This document shows positions 46,669 through 56,010 of a DNA stretch of 64,000 nt, piece after piece. Source of the DNA: Streptomyces syringium (GTDB lineage Bacteria > Actinomycetota > Actinomycetes > Streptomycetales > Streptomycetaceae); assembly GCF_017876625.1 (NCBI RefSeq), contig NZ_JAGIOH010000001.1, forward strand, positions 5,539,501 through 5,603,500, given 5' to 3'. Under the pieces are notes generated by a model. It saw only the letters and a list, made by a program, of their open reading frames with translations, had not been told where the DNA came from and made no database searches. The position numbers were made by a program, and so were the translations under genes. The stretch's first letter is position 1. Each line of letters opens with the position of its first letter.

Positions 46669-46987
46669 AATTCCTCCTGCTGCTGGTTTGGTCCGGCGCC
46701 CGATGTGATCCGCCTGTCGGGGCCGACCGTTCCCGTCGTCCGACTGCCCGGGTCCCCCATGGGTGACGCGACAGGCCCGGCGGCGGGTTCTCCCGTGCGG
46801 TACGCACACCAAGACTAATCGTCATCCGTACCGCTACGGCAGGCCCGCCCCCGACCCATCAGCCGCCCCCGCTGTCACCTGCCCGTCCGTGTCCGAAGCG
46901 GTGCCCCGGCCGCTTCTGAGGCATACGGGCGCACGCCCACGCGGAACGTGCGGACGGCGGTGACTTCCTGACATGTCCTGCTATCTG

Positions 46988-47013
46988 CTGCCCATTCCAC
47001 GGGGAATGGGCAG
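46988..47013 (-). terminator. Terminator of the eccE operon
   Basis: A perfect 11-bp stem CTGCCCATTCC/GGAATGGGCAG (46988-46998 with 47003-47013) with an ACGG loop lies 14 nt past the stop of the following leftward gene. The 359-bp gap 46669-47027 otherwise shows no gene, so the MinD-like gene should have its own promoter there. Confidence 0.75.
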
Positions 47014-47027
47014 TCCGGACCCCGTCC

Positions 47028-47780
47028 TCAGTCCATCCTGCGCTCGGCGCCCAGCAACCCCGCCTCGGGCTCGGTCGGCCGCGTGGCGACGTACATCCGC
47101 GACCGTGATGTGCACCAGAGAGTGACGCCGTCCGGGAGCGTGGACAGCGCCTCCACGTCGCTGTGCGGCAGCCCCATGATGCGGCCGGCCTGCTGGGCCT
47201 CCTCCGGCGAGACCCGCTGGATGCCGACGAGGTCCGCGGCCTCCATCAGGCGCGCGGCGACGGGACTCAGATAAGGGAGCAGGGTCAGCACGGACTGCCA
47301 GGGGGCGGAGCCGGCGCGGCCACGAGGCGGACGCGCACCGCAGTCACGCACCAGCAGCACCGGGCTGTGCACCGACGGACCCTGCGGCGGCACCCGGCCC
47401 ACATCGTGCAGGGTGATGCACTGCTGCCCGCTGTTGGCGGCCTGTGCGAGCGCCGTCCACAACGGCCGGCGCCCGGTCTCGACGGCGACGCGGGCACCGG
47501 TGGCGACGGACCGCACGGCGATGACCTGCGCCGTCCACGCCCCGCCGACCAGGACCATGCCGAAGGGGCTGGGGCGGCCGAGACCGAGGACCGCGGGGGC
47601 GCCCTGCGCGTCGGAGCCGATGACGACACCGTCGTCGCCCACCGGCAGCGCCAGCGACTCGAACTCCTCCGCCGACAACTCGTGCCGCCCGCGCCGGGGC
47701 CCGAGCAGCCCGAACCCGAAGCGCGGCCGACGGGCGGCGGGCGCCGGGGCCGGCGGGGGCGTGGGGGAAGCGGGGTTCAT
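47028..47780 (-). CDS. Type VII locus protein of unknown function
   Basis: This protein (250 aa) has a Pro-rich head, then an alpha/beta body with VLVGGAWTAQVIAVRS and ARVAVETGRRPLWTAL, and no membrane segment. I do not recognise the family. The start ATG shares one base with the eccE stop, so it is coupled to eccE. It could be an adaptor for the EccE/EspI-like components. Confidence 0.75.
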   Translation of the reverse strand: MNPASPTPPPAPAPAARRPRFGFGLLGPRRGRHELSAEEFESLALPVGDDGVVIGSDAQGAPAVLGLGRPSPFGMVLVGGAWTAQVIAVRSVATGARVAVETGRRPLWTALAQAANSGQQCITLHDVGRVPPQGPSVHSPVLLVRDCGARPPRGRAGSAPWQSVLTLLPYLSPVAARLMEAADLVGIQRVSPEEAQQAGRIMGLPHSDVEALSTLPDGVTLWCTSRSRMYVATRPTEPEAGLLGAERRMD

Positions 47781-49108
47781 CAGCGGGTCCCTCCCAGCGG
47801 CAGGGTGGCGAGGACGCCGGGCACCTGCTCGCGGTCCAGCCGGACCAGCCCGACCTTCACGGCCCGCGCGGCCCGCTCCATCTCCCGGCCGACCGCCGTC
47901 AGTTCATCGGCGCTGCGCCCGGTGATGCGCACGTGCCCCGTCATCGTCGGCGCGTGCCGCCCGCCGCGCGTGCGCCCACGGCCCAGCGTCAGGCTCAGGG
48001 TCGTCGCCGGCGCGGGCAGTGAGGTGAGCAGCGCGGCCAGCTGCGGCAGGGGAGTCGCCGCAGGGCCCAACCGGGGCCAGCGGCCCACCCAGTACGTGCT
48101 GTGCCACCGGTCGTCGCAACGCCAGGCGCGGGCGGTCTCGGCGGTCCGGCGCGCGGCCGTCCCCGTGCGCCCCGCCTGCGCCGTGGCCATCGGATTGACG
48201 CTCGCGGCCGTGGCGATCGCGGCCGTCAGCTCCTCCTCCGACAGCACCGCCGCCCTGAAGCCCGCACCGTGCAGCCGGCTCGCCAGCTGGTCCGCCGCCC
48301 GCAGCACACAGCGCCGCGCGCCCTCCGCGCCGCCACCGCGCGCGGCCACGGCCTCCGGACACAGCTCCGGGTCGAACTTCAACGCCACCCACGTCAGCCG
48401 CACGGCGGGGGAGCCGGTCAGCGCCTGCAACGGCGCGTAGCTCCGGGCGGCCAACGCCTGCGCGGGCAGATGCGGCGCGGGCGACGGCAGCGTGCTCTGC
48501 ACGACCTGTACGGACTCCAGCCGGATGCCGTCGACATCCATCGCGTCCCGCAACAGGGCGAGCGGCAGCGCCTTCTCCGTGCGGTGCGCGCGCAGCGGTG
48601 CGTCCACGGCCTCGATCCGCAGCACCGCCGTCAGGAACGTCCCGTCCCCGACCAGACCCACCACGCGCCGCTCACGGGCGGCGAACGCCTCGGTGCGCAG
48701 CGCCGGTTCGCACTCCACGACCGGCGCGAGCCCGGGATGCGTCCCCGGGGCCGCGGGCTCCGCCGCGCGCCGCACGCGCCGCCGCAGCGCCAGGCCCGTG
48801 GTCAGCCAGTCCACGATCGGCCGGTGCCCCCGGCGCAGCACCGCGAGGAGCACCAGCCCCACGGCGAGCACCGTCGCCGGCACCAGCGCCGCCCGGCCGG
48901 CGGCCCACCCGACGAGCACGACGGCCGCCGCCACCTCGACGAGCACCAGCTGCCGCAACAGCGATGCCCCGGGCCCCGCGGCGGGTCGCGGGAGCACCGC
49001 CCCCGAACCCGCCGGAGCGGTGGGGGAGTCGGGCCGGGGCTCCGGGTCCGCCGGACCGGACCGGCCCGTCGTGCCTCCCGCCGCCCGTACGCGCGTCGCG
49101 GCAGCCAT
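47780..49108 (-). CDS. eccE: Type VII secretion protein EccE
   Basis: EccE is a membrane subunit of the ESX core complex, peripheral to EccB/C/D. Two hydrophobic segments (LVLVEVAAAVVLVGWAA and the following ALVPATVLAVGLVLLAVL region) are followed by a long cytoplasmic part with RVVGLVGDGTFLTAVLRIEA and a C-terminal FDPE/LPLGG region, the usual EccE plan. I chose ATG 49108 (442 aa), 12 nt after GAGGGG. The frame is open to a TTG at 49150. It faces eccB across a gap of about 200 nt that must hold both promoters. Confidence 0.85.
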   Translation of the reverse strand: MAAATRVRAAGGTTGRSGPADPEPRPDSPTAPAGSGAVLPRPAAGPGASLLRQLVLVEVAAAVVLVGWAAGRAALVPATVLAVGLVLLAVLRRGHRPIVDWLTTGLALRRRVRRAAEPAAPGTHPGLAPVVECEPALRTEAFAARERRVVGLVGDGTFLTAVLRIEAVDAPLRAHRTEKALPLALLRDAMDVDGIRLESVQVVQSTLPSPAPHLPAQALAARSYAPLQALTGSPAVRLTWVALKFDPELCPEAVAARGGGAEGARRCVLRAADQLASRLHGAGFRAAVLSEEELTAAIATAASVNPMATAQAGRTGTAARRTAETARAWRCDDRWHSTYWVGRWPRLGPAATPLPQLAALLTSLPAPATTLSLTLGRGRTRGGRHAPTMTGHVRITGRSADELTAVGREMERAARAVKVGLVRLDREQVPGVLATLPLGGTR

Positions 49109-49304
49109 CCCCGTCAAAGCCCCCTCGTATATCCCGAAATGCCCCGGCAATACTCGCGCCGAAATCGTCTGTCACCCCTTGCGGGGCAGCTCCCCCGGCG
49201 TCGGGCTTCCCTCGCCTACGGGCATAGTAGAGGGTCGGTACGACACCGGGACCGAGGGCGGCGCCCGTCAACCGAAGCCGAATACTGGGGAGAAACGGCG
49301 CAAC

Positions 49305-50903
49305 ATGGCATCACGGCGGGATGAACTCAACGCCTACACTTTCGCGAAGAAACGGACAGTTGCCGCCTTTCTGCAACCCTCGCCCAGCGGAACGGAAGAA
49401 GGAGCGCCGCGCCCGCTGCGCACCGTGCTCCCCGGCATCGTCGTCGGCGCCCTGCTCGTGGCGGGCTTCGGCGCGTGGGGCATGTTCAGGCCCACCGCCC
49501 CCAAGGGCTGGGACGCCCCCGAGGCCCACGTCATCGTCGGCAGCGAGTCCACCACCCGCTACGTCGTCCTCATGACCGACGGCAAGAAGCAGCTCCACCC
49601 CGTACTCAATCTGGCGTCCGCCAAGCTTCTGCTGACACCCGACAAGGCCTCCGTCATCAAGGTCCGGGAATCCGAACTCGACAACGGTCATATTCCGCGC
49701 GGCCCGACTCTCGGCATTCCCTACGCGCCGGACCGTATGCCCAGCGCGGGCCAAGCAGGCAAACAGAAGCAGTGGGCGGTGTGCCAACAGCCCGGCGGTT
49801 ACGGGAAAACCACTCAAAAGGCGGTTTTCCTTTTCTCGGACCGCGACCCGAAGGGGAAGCGGCTGAACGGACCGCAGCGGCTGCGGGGCGGCCAGGCCCT
49901 GTACGTCCAGGGACCGGACGACGCCCGTTATCTCATCGACCCCAAGGGCACCAAATACCTCATCGGCGGTCCCGACTGGCGCGGCGCCGACACCGCCGAC
50001 CACAACCTGCTGCTCCGCTCCCTCTTCCGCGACGGCGCCGTCCCGCAGCGCGTCACCAAGGACTGGCTCGGCACGTTCGACGAAGGCACGCCCATCACCT
50101 TCCCCAAGGTGCGCGGCGCCATCGGCGAACCGGCCGGTGTGCCCACGCTCAGCACCCGGGCCAACCGCGTCGGCACGATCCTCCGGGCCCCGGCCGGCAC
50201 CGGCACCCAGCACTACGTCGTGCTGCCCGGCAAGGTCGCGCGCGTCTCGGAGTTCGTCGCCAAGCTGCTGCTCAACAGCAAGGCACTGGCCTCCCTCGGC
50301 CAGGCCGGTGCCCCCGAGCGGGTCAGCGCCGCGGACTTCACCCCCGACGCCGAGGAGTTCTACGGCACCGCCCGCTGGCCCGACCTGGTGCCGCGCCAGG
50401 CCAACTCCGTCGACCGCGCCGCGGGCGGCACCGCCAACGACACCGTGTGCAGCCTGTTCGGCGGCATGAGCGCCAAGGGCGGCCTCAGCCTGGGCACCTG
50501 GGCGGGCACCGACTACCCCGCCACCATCCCCGACGGCGCCACCAGCGCGTACGTCACCCCCGGCTCCGGTCTCCTCTACCGCCAGGTCACCGGACGCCAG
50601 ACCAGGAGCGGCGCGGTCTTCCTCGTCGCCGACACCGGCCTGCGCTACGCCGTGCAGTCCAACAACGACAGCGCCAAGGACACCTCGCGGATCGGCCGGA
50701 AACCCGCCCCGGCCCCGGGCACGGCCGAGGAGGCGGACGCCGCCGAAGCCACCGCGCCCGGCCCTCAGCAGTCCGACGAGGCCCGGACCCGACTCGGGTA
50801 CCGGGACGTCGACCCCGTCCCGGTACCCGCGAACTGGTCCGCCTTCCTGCCGACCGGACCGCGCCTGGACTCCAACAGCGCCAAGCAGCCACAGGGTTCG
50901 TAG
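49305..50903 (+). CDS. eccB: Type VII secretion protein EccB
   Basis: This core ESX component of 532 aa has a short cytoplasmic head (MASRRDELNAYTFAKKR), one transmembrane helix (about 43-63) and a large periplasmic-side domain with repeat-like blocks and VLPGKVARVSEFVAKLLL. The N-terminal RRDELNAYTFAKKR stretch is the standard EccB opening. The ATG at 49305 follows GGGGAGAAA. mycP begins 4 nt after it. Confidence 0.92.
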   Translation: MASRRDELNAYTFAKKRTVAAFLQPSPSGTEEGAPRPLRTVLPGIVVGALLVAGFGAWGMFRPTAPKGWDAPEAHVIVGSESTTRYVVLMTDGKKQLHPVLNLASAKLLLTPDKASVIKVRESELDNGHIPRGPTLGIPYAPDRMPSAGQAGKQKQWAVCQQPGGYGKTTQKAVFLFSDRDPKGKRLNGPQRLRGGQALYVQGPDDARYLIDPKGTKYLIGGPDWRGADTADHNLLLRSLFRDGAVPQRVTKDWLGTFDEGTPITFPKVRGAIGEPAGVPTLSTRANRVGTILRAPAGTGTQHYVVLPGKVARVSEFVAKLLLNSKALASLGQAGAPERVSAADFTPDAEEFYGTARWPDLVPRQANSVDRAAGGTANDTVCSLFGGMSAKGGLSLGTWAGTDYPATIPDGATSAYVTPGSGLLYRQVTGRQTRSGAVFLVADTGLRYAVQSNNDSAKDTSRIGRKPAPAPGTAEEADAAEATAPGPQQSDEARTRLGYRDVDPVPVPANWSAFLPTGPRLDSNSAKQPQGS

Positions 50904-50907
50904 CCTG

Positions 50908-52269
50908 ATGAAGACCACACCCATGACCGGAACACTGCTGGCGGCCGTGCTCGTGACGGCCCTGAGCGGGGCCGCGGCCCCGGCGTCGCCCGGCCCCGGT
51001 TCCGCCCCCGGCCCGGCCTCCCCGACCCTGTCGGGAAGCGGCCAGTGCACCTACCCCGCGAAGCCCATCAAGGGCACGCCGTGGGCACTGCAACGCGTAC
51101 TCCTCGACCAGCTCTGGCAGCACACCAAGGGCAAGGACGCCCACGGCCGCCCGGTGCGCGTCGCCGTCATCGACACCGGCGTCGACAATCGCAACCCGCA
51201 GCTCAAGGACGCCGTGGACGTCGGCAGCGGCGCCGACCTGCTCGCGGACGGCAAGGGCGGCGGCCCGGAAAAGGGTGCCAAGGATGCCGGGGGTGACCAG
51301 GCCAAGGACGATGCCAAGGGCCGGACCGGCAGCGGGGACACGGCCGGGAGCCAGGGGGGAAGCCAGGGCGGGAATCAGGGTCCCACCGTCGACCTCGTCG
51401 GCCACGGCACCAAGGTCGCCGGCATCATCGCCGCCCGGCCGTCCCCCGCCAGCGGGTTCGTCGGCCTCGCCCCGGAGTCGGTCATCATCCCCATCCGGCA
51501 GAACGACGAAAAGGGCAGCGGCACCTCGAGGACCCTCGCCGCGGGCATCAAGAAGGCCGTGGACGAGGGTGCCCGCGTCATCAACATCTCCCAGGACACC
51601 ACCAGCCGTCTGAACCCCGGCTCCGACCTCGAGCTGGCCGTGAAGGCGGCCCTCGACCGCGACGTCGTCGTGATCGCCTCGGCGGGCAACGACGGGCAGG
51701 ACGGCAAGTCCAAGGCCACCTACCCGGCCGCCTACCCGGGCGTGCTCGCCGTCGGCGCCTCCGACCGCAACAACGAACGCGCCCCCTTCTCCCAGTCCGG
51801 CGCCTTCATCGGCGTCGCCGCCCCCGGTGTCGAGATGGTCTCCACCGTCCCCGGCGGCGGCCAGTGCGTCGACAACGGCACCAGCTTCTCCGCGCCCTAC
51901 GTGGCCGGAGTCGCCGCCCTCATCCGGGCCAAACACCCCGACTGGCGGCAGCACCAGGTGGTGGCGCAGATCGAGCAGACCGCCGAACGCGCCGCCGACG
52001 CCCGCGACCGGCACATCGGCTGGGGGGTGGTCGACCCCGTCCGCGCCCTCACCGAGGACGAGCGCCCCATCGACCGCGTCACCCCTCGCCAAGGCCCCGC
52101 CCGCACCGTCGCGGCCCCACAGCCCGCAGCCCTGCCGCTGGGGGAGACACCCCAGGAACGTAAGGTGCGGCTCGCGACGTACGCCCTGGGCGGCACGGCC
52201 GTCCTGATCGCCGTGATCGCGGGCTCGGCCATGGTCGTCAGAGACCGCAAGCGCCGCCCCTCGCACTAG
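50908..52269 (+). CDS. mycP: Mycosin, type VII-associated subtilisin-like protease
   Basis: This 453-aa membrane-anchored serine protease has a signal peptide (about 1-25) and the triad Asp89 (VAVIDTG), His166 (LVGHGTKVAG) and Ser326 (NGTSFSAPYVAG). A Gly/Lys/Asp/Ser-rich loop of about 50 residues lies between Asp and His. A C-terminal transmembrane helix ends in the basic RDRKRRPSH. Mycosins stabilise the ESX membrane complex and trim substrates. All catalytic residues are intact here. Confidence 0.94.
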   Translation: MKTTPMTGTLLAAVLVTALSGAAAPASPGPGSAPGPASPTLSGSGQCTYPAKPIKGTPWALQRVLLDQLWQHTKGKDAHGRPVRVAVIDTGVDNRNPQLKDAVDVGSGADLLADGKGGGPEKGAKDAGGDQAKDDAKGRTGSGDTAGSQGGSQGGNQGPTVDLVGHGTKVAGIIAARPSPASGFVGLAPESVIIPIRQNDEKGSGTSRTLAAGIKKAVDEGARVINISQDTTSRLNPGSDLELAVKAALDRDVVVIASAGNDGQDGKSKATYPAAYPGVLAVGASDRNNERAPFSQSGAFIGVAAPGVEMVSTVPGGGQCVDNGTSFSAPYVAGVAALIRAKHPDWRQHQVVAQIEQTAERAADARDRHIGWGVVDPVRALTEDERPIDRVTPRQGPARTVAAPQPAALPLGETPQERKVRLATYALGGTAVLIAVIAGSAMVVRDRKRRPSH

Positions 52270-52293
52270 GCGGCACCCGGCACGAAGGAACCC

Positions 52294-53718
52294 ATGACTC
52301 AGCCACTTTCCCCACACGACGCCCAGCGCCCGACGGTGCCCCAGGGCTTCGGCCCGGCGCCGCAGCCGTTCGGCCCGCCACCGACCGGAGACAGCGGGCC
52401 ACCACCGGGCGGCTCCCGCACCGGCGGGCGCCGCAAGGGCATCGTCATCGCGCTCGCGGTGCTGCTCGTCGCCGGAGCGGGCACGGGCGGCTGGCTGCTC
52501 TGGGGCAAGGACGACAAAAAGGCGGCGCCCGAGGCGAAGCCCACCCGTTCCGTCGACGCGAAGCTCGACTGGATGGTCCCCATGCCCTCCCCGGACAAGG
52601 ACCACGCCCAGCGGGTGGCCCCGCTGTGGTTCGCCAAGGGCAACGTCGTGATGAACACCAAGAAGACGGTGACGGCCTACAGCGTCGCCACCGGAAAGCC
52701 CAGCTGGACCGTGCCCGTCCCCGGATTCGCCTGCACTCAGTCACCCAAGCCCGACGGTGGCGTCGCGGTGATCGTCTACGGCAAGGCGGAGTTCGAGTGC
52801 GACAAACTGATGGCCGTCGACCTCGAGCGCGGCCGTCAGCTGTGGACGAAGGACATGGTCAACGCGCAGGGCAACAAGGACATGCGCGGCAACGCCAACA
52901 TCGCCCTCAGCCACGGCCTCGTCAATGTGGCCGAGGTGGGCGAGGCCCTGGTCTACGACGCCAAGAGCGGCGCCAAGCGCAAGGCCAAGAACTACGGCTG
53001 CATGGAGCGCGGCACGGCCGTGAAGGGCGACCGGCAGCTCACGGTCGCCCAGTGCCAGATCTTCGGGCGGCAGTTCGTGATGAACGTGGACCCGAAGACC
53101 GGCGTGGAGAAGTGGACCTGGAAGGTCATGGACGGCATCGAGGTGCACAACGTCCTCTCCGCCGACCCTCCGGTGCTGGCGGTGGGCCGGGAGAACGACA
53201 ACTCGCCCTCGGACATCGTGACGCTGGACGGCAAGGGCCGTCTGAAGGCCCTGATATCCATCTCGGCGGGCCCGTACCACTTCGAGGAATGCCGAAAAGG
53301 GGTGCTGGAGTCCTGCGACAGGACGGTGACCGACGACAAGACGATCTACCTCTCCACCCGCAGTGACGAGACGAACCAGGACGGGGTGAGCGTCACCGCC
53401 ATCGTCGCGGTCGACCTGGCCACGGGCAAGAAGCGCTGGACCGCCCCCCTCGGCGGCAACCGCGCCAACCGGCCCCTCGCCATGCACGACGGACGCCTGC
53501 TCGTCTATCAGATGGCCACCAAGGACGAGGGCGGCAAGCTGCTCTCCCTCGACCCCGCCGACGGCACCCCCGCCGTCCATATGAAGCTGCCCCAGGAGTC
53601 CGCCGAGCGGGAGTACTCCCTCGCCCGCCGCGGCACCGCCTACTTCCGTGACGACCACTTCTACCTGGTCCCGGAAGAGGGCATGAGCGATCCCTCGATG
53701 ATCATGTCGTTCCACTGA
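52294..53718 (+). CDS. Membrane-anchored PQQ-type beta-propeller protein 1
   Basis: This 474-aa protein has a Pro/Gly-rich cytoplasmic head, one transmembrane helix (about 45-65) and an extracytoplasmic domain of repeated strands such as YSVATGKPSWTVPVPG and VDLATGKKRWTAPLGG. These are the Trp-docked PQQ-like propeller repeats. Cofactor binding is not implied. It follows mycP after 24 nt and precedes a related gene. The role is unknown; a scaffold or substrate sensor at the secretion site is possible. Confidence 0.8.
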   Translation: MTQPLSPHDAQRPTVPQGFGPAPQPFGPPPTGDSGPPPGGSRTGGRRKGIVIALAVLLVAGAGTGGWLLWGKDDKKAAPEAKPTRSVDAKLDWMVPMPSPDKDHAQRVAPLWFAKGNVVMNTKKTVTAYSVATGKPSWTVPVPGFACTQSPKPDGGVAVIVYGKAEFECDKLMAVDLERGRQLWTKDMVNAQGNKDMRGNANIALSHGLVNVAEVGEALVYDAKSGAKRKAKNYGCMERGTAVKGDRQLTVAQCQIFGRQFVMNVDPKTGVEKWTWKVMDGIEVHNVLSADPPVLAVGRENDNSPSDIVTLDGKGRLKALISISAGPYHFEECRKGVLESCDRTVTDDKTIYLSTRSDETNQDGVSVTAIVAVDLATGKKRWTAPLGGNRANRPLAMHDGRLLVYQMATKDEGGKLLSLDPADGTPAVHMKLPQESAEREYSLARRGTAYFRDDHFYLVPEEGMSDPSMIMSFH

Positions 53719-53772
53719 CCCGCCCCTGTCAGCCCCGCCGAGCCATCAGAACGAGAACGCAGGAGTCAGTCA

Positions 53773-55224
53773 GTGACGCAACCACCGAGCTACGGCTATC
53801 CGCACCAGCCGCCATCGGCGCCGCTGCCCCCGGTGACGCCGCCCCCCGTCCCGCCCTACACCGGGTCCGGCCCTTCCGCGCCCTCCCCCAGCAGCGGTCC
53901 GCCCGCCTGGCGCAAACCGGCCCTCATAGGCCTGGTGCTCGCCGTCCTGCTCGCCGCGGGCGGCTGGGCGCTGTGGGCGTTCACCGGTGACGACTCCACC
54001 GGGTCGAAGAAGCCGGCGGCCGCCGCGGAGGGCCCCGCCGCGGGGCGAGTCGCCTGGATGGCCGAGGCCCGCACCAAGCCGGACCAGGACAACAGGCAGG
54101 CCCTGGGCACCTGGTTCACCTCCTCGCTCGTCGTCAAGGCCGAGCCGGACATGGTCACCGCCTACGACATCAAGACCGGCGCGAAGAAGTGGTCCTTCCT
54201 CCTCCAGGGCCCGCTCTGCTCGGCCTCCCGGGAGTCCGAGGGGAACGTCGCCGTCATCGCGGCCAAGTTCGGCAGCGTCTGCACGCACCTGATGGCCGTC
54301 GATCTGCGGAGCGGCAAGCGGATCTGGGAGGAGCTGCTCGTCCCGGAGAAGGACGCGGGCGATGCCCTCACCCCCGGCAAGTGGGCCAAGGCCAACCTCG
54401 AACTCGCCCTCCACGACGGCCACGTCTACGCGATCTGGGGCAACGGGGAGCAGACGCGACGCCTGAAGGACGGCAAGCGCATCGAGGAGGAGAAGCGCGA
54501 CAGCTGCGAAATGGTCGACTCCGCGGGCGGCGACCGGCTGATCGCCATCACCTATTGCGGATCGGACAGCATCAAGATCCGCTCGATCAACCCCAAGAAG
54601 CTGGAGAAGTCGCGGTGGAGCCGGACCATCAAACGCAATGACGGCTTCCTCTCCGTCATCTCCACCAATCCGCTGGTCCTCTCCCAGGCCCCGGGCAACG
54701 GCGGCCCGGACAGCCAGTACGACTTCGTCGTGCTGGACCCGGAGAACGGAAAGGAAAAGGCCCGCGTCGCGTACAACACCCTCTGGCAGCGGGGCAATTG
54801 TTTCCTCGCCACCTCCGGCTGCACCGGGGCACTGGTGACCAAGGAGTCCCTCTACGTCGCCGGCCGCGGCGTGACCATGGCCTACGACCTGTCCAACGGC
54901 AAGGAGCGCTGGACCTTCAAGGCCGACGCCAACCGCCTCACCATGCCCGTGTCCGTACGGAAGGGCCGCCTCGCCGCGTACACCTTCGCCACGCCTGACC
55001 GCCCCGGCCGGATCTCCTACGTCACCACGTCCAACGGCAAAGCGGAACGCACCGTCGACCACACGGGCACGTCTGCGGATCTGAAGAACGAAACCCTCAT
55101 GGCGAAATCCGAGGGCTTCCCCCGCCTGGTGAACGAGCGCCTGCTCCTCGTCAACGACGGCGGGTTCGCGGCCGAGGACAGCGGAATGATCCTCGCGATC
55201 AGCGCGCCGGACGACACCCAGTGA
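53773..55224 (+). CDS. Membrane-anchored PQQ-type beta-propeller protein 2
   Basis: This is a paralogue of the preceding gene: same plan, with a short YGYPHQPPS-type head, one helix, then repeats such as YDIKTGAKKWSFLLQGP and YDLSNGKERWTFK. It is 483 aa. The GTG at 53773 follows AGGAG (53761-53765). The stop TGA at 55222 overlaps the first TGAGT half-site of the esx operator cluster. The head shares the YGYP motif with the EspI-like protein, hinting at a common partner. Confidence 0.8.
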   Translation: MTQPPSYGYPHQPPSAPLPPVTPPPVPPYTGSGPSAPSPSSGPPAWRKPALIGLVLAVLLAAGGWALWAFTGDDSTGSKKPAAAAEGPAAGRVAWMAEARTKPDQDNRQALGTWFTSSLVVKAEPDMVTAYDIKTGAKKWSFLLQGPLCSASRESEGNVAVIAAKFGSVCTHLMAVDLRSGKRIWEELLVPEKDAGDALTPGKWAKANLELALHDGHVYAIWGNGEQTRRLKDGKRIEEEKRDSCEMVDSAGGDRLIAITYCGSDSIKIRSINPKKLEKSRWSRTIKRNDGFLSVISTNPLVLSQAPGNGGPDSQYDFVVLDPENGKEKARVAYNTLWQRGNCFLATSGCTGALVTKESLYVAGRGVTMAYDLSNGKERWTFKADANRLTMPVSVRKGRLAAYTFATPDRPGRISYVTTSNGKAERTVDHTGTSADLKNETLMAKSEGFPRLVNERLLLVNDGGFAAEDSGMILAISAPDDTQ

Positions 55225-55279
55225 GTACGGCTACTCAGATCCGCTGAGTACCACAACTCAGTGACTACTCAAATGAGTT
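55222..55279. promoter_or_regulatory. Cluster of six ACTCA/TGAGT half-sites before esxBA
   Basis: TGAGT (55222-55226), TACTCAG (55232-55238), CTGAGTA (55244-55250), AACTCA (55255-55260), ACTCA (55267-55271) and TGAGT (55274-55278) lie in 58 bp, about 7-12 bp apart. TACTCAG-ATCCG-CTGAGTA and ACTCA-AA-TGAGT are perfect inverted repeats. The array ends at the -35 of the esx promoter, which fits a cooperative regulator. Confidence 0.6.
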
Positions 55280-55306
55280 GGAGGAGTCACCGCAAGTGAC
55301 TAGAGT
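55278..55306 (+). promoter_or_regulatory. Candidate esxBA promoter
   Basis: TTGGAG (55278-55283), 17 nt and TAGAGT (55301-55306) fit the housekeeping sigma consensus. The start would be near 55313, giving a leader of about 45 nt with AAGGAG (55342-55347) before the ATG at 55358. The half-site cluster lies directly upstream. Confidence 0.6.
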
Positions 55307-55357
55307 GATGCGGTGGCACGGCCAACGGGGCGCATCCCAACAAGGAGACGGTGAATC

Positions 55358-55702
55358 ATGTCCGGCAAGCTCAGTACGCATGATGAAAAGCTCAAGAAGG
55401 CCGTGGGCGACCTCGACGAGGTCAAGACCATGCTGGGCGACACCATCCGCAACCTGACCACCGTCGTGGACGGCATCAGCTCCCACTGGCGAAGCGACGC
55501 CCAGGTCCAGTACGCCGAGCTGCAGCGACGGGTGAACGAGGACGTCCGCAAGCTCAACGAGTACCTGGACTTCACCCGCGAAGCGCTTCAGGCGAGCCGT
55601 GACGGGTTCAACCAGAACGAAGCCGACCGTCTGAACAGCTTCAAGATCGACGGCGGCGCAGGCAGCAGCGGTGTGCTGTCACGCTTCAACGTCACTTCGT
55701 AG
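55358..55702 (+). CDS. esxB: WXG100-family protein, EsxB-like
   Basis: This 114-aa helical-hairpin protein lies directly before a second WXG100 gene, with which it should form a secreted heterodimer. The turn reads HWRSDA (Trp44-Arg45-Ser46), so the Gly of the WXG motif is replaced by Ser. Two amphipathic helices flank it, and the C-terminal tail ends in Gly/Ser and NVTS. The ATG follows AAGGAG. The symbol follows the esxBA order used in S. coelicolor. Confidence 0.82.
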   Translation: MSGKLSTHDEKLKKAVGDLDEVKTMLGDTIRNLTTVVDGISSHWRSDAQVQYAELQRRVNEDVRKLNEYLDFTREALQASRDGFNQNEADRLNSFKIDGGAGSSGVLSRFNVTS

Positions 55703-55725
55703 CACTTCTTCGACAGGGAGTTCCG

Positions 55726-56001
55726 ATGGAAATCACGTACGAGGGCGTCATCAACGCCTCCGATTCGGTGAAGAAGTCCGCCACGACGATGGCGCAGCGC
55801 CTCGGAGACCTCCAGGCGCAGGTCAAGAACGTCGTCGACGACTGGGACGGTGAGGCCAAGGAGGCCTTCTACGCCCGCCAGCGCGGCTGGGACGCCACGG
55901 CCCAGGACCTCACCCAGACCCTCCAGAAGATCGGCGACCTCCTCCGCGAGGCCACCCACAGCTACCAGGCCGTCGACAAGAAGAACGCGGGCAGGTTCTA
56001 G
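55726..56001 (+). CDS. esxA: WXG100-family protein, EsxA-like
   Basis: This 91-aa helical hairpin has the canonical WDG turn (Trp40-Asp41-Gly42 in VVDDWDGEAKEAF) and a C-terminal LREATHSYQAVDKKNAGRF, which fits the YxxxD/E secretion signal (YQAVD). It starts 24 nt after the previous gene with GGGAG upstream and a shared promoter. Secretion through the adjacent Ecc complex is the expected role. Confidence 0.92.
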   Translation: MEITYEGVINASDSVKKSATTMAQRLGDLQAQVKNVVDDWDGEAKEAFYARQRGWDATAQDLTQTLQKIGDLLREATHSYQAVDKKNAGRF

Positions 56002-56010
56002 CGCATTGGC

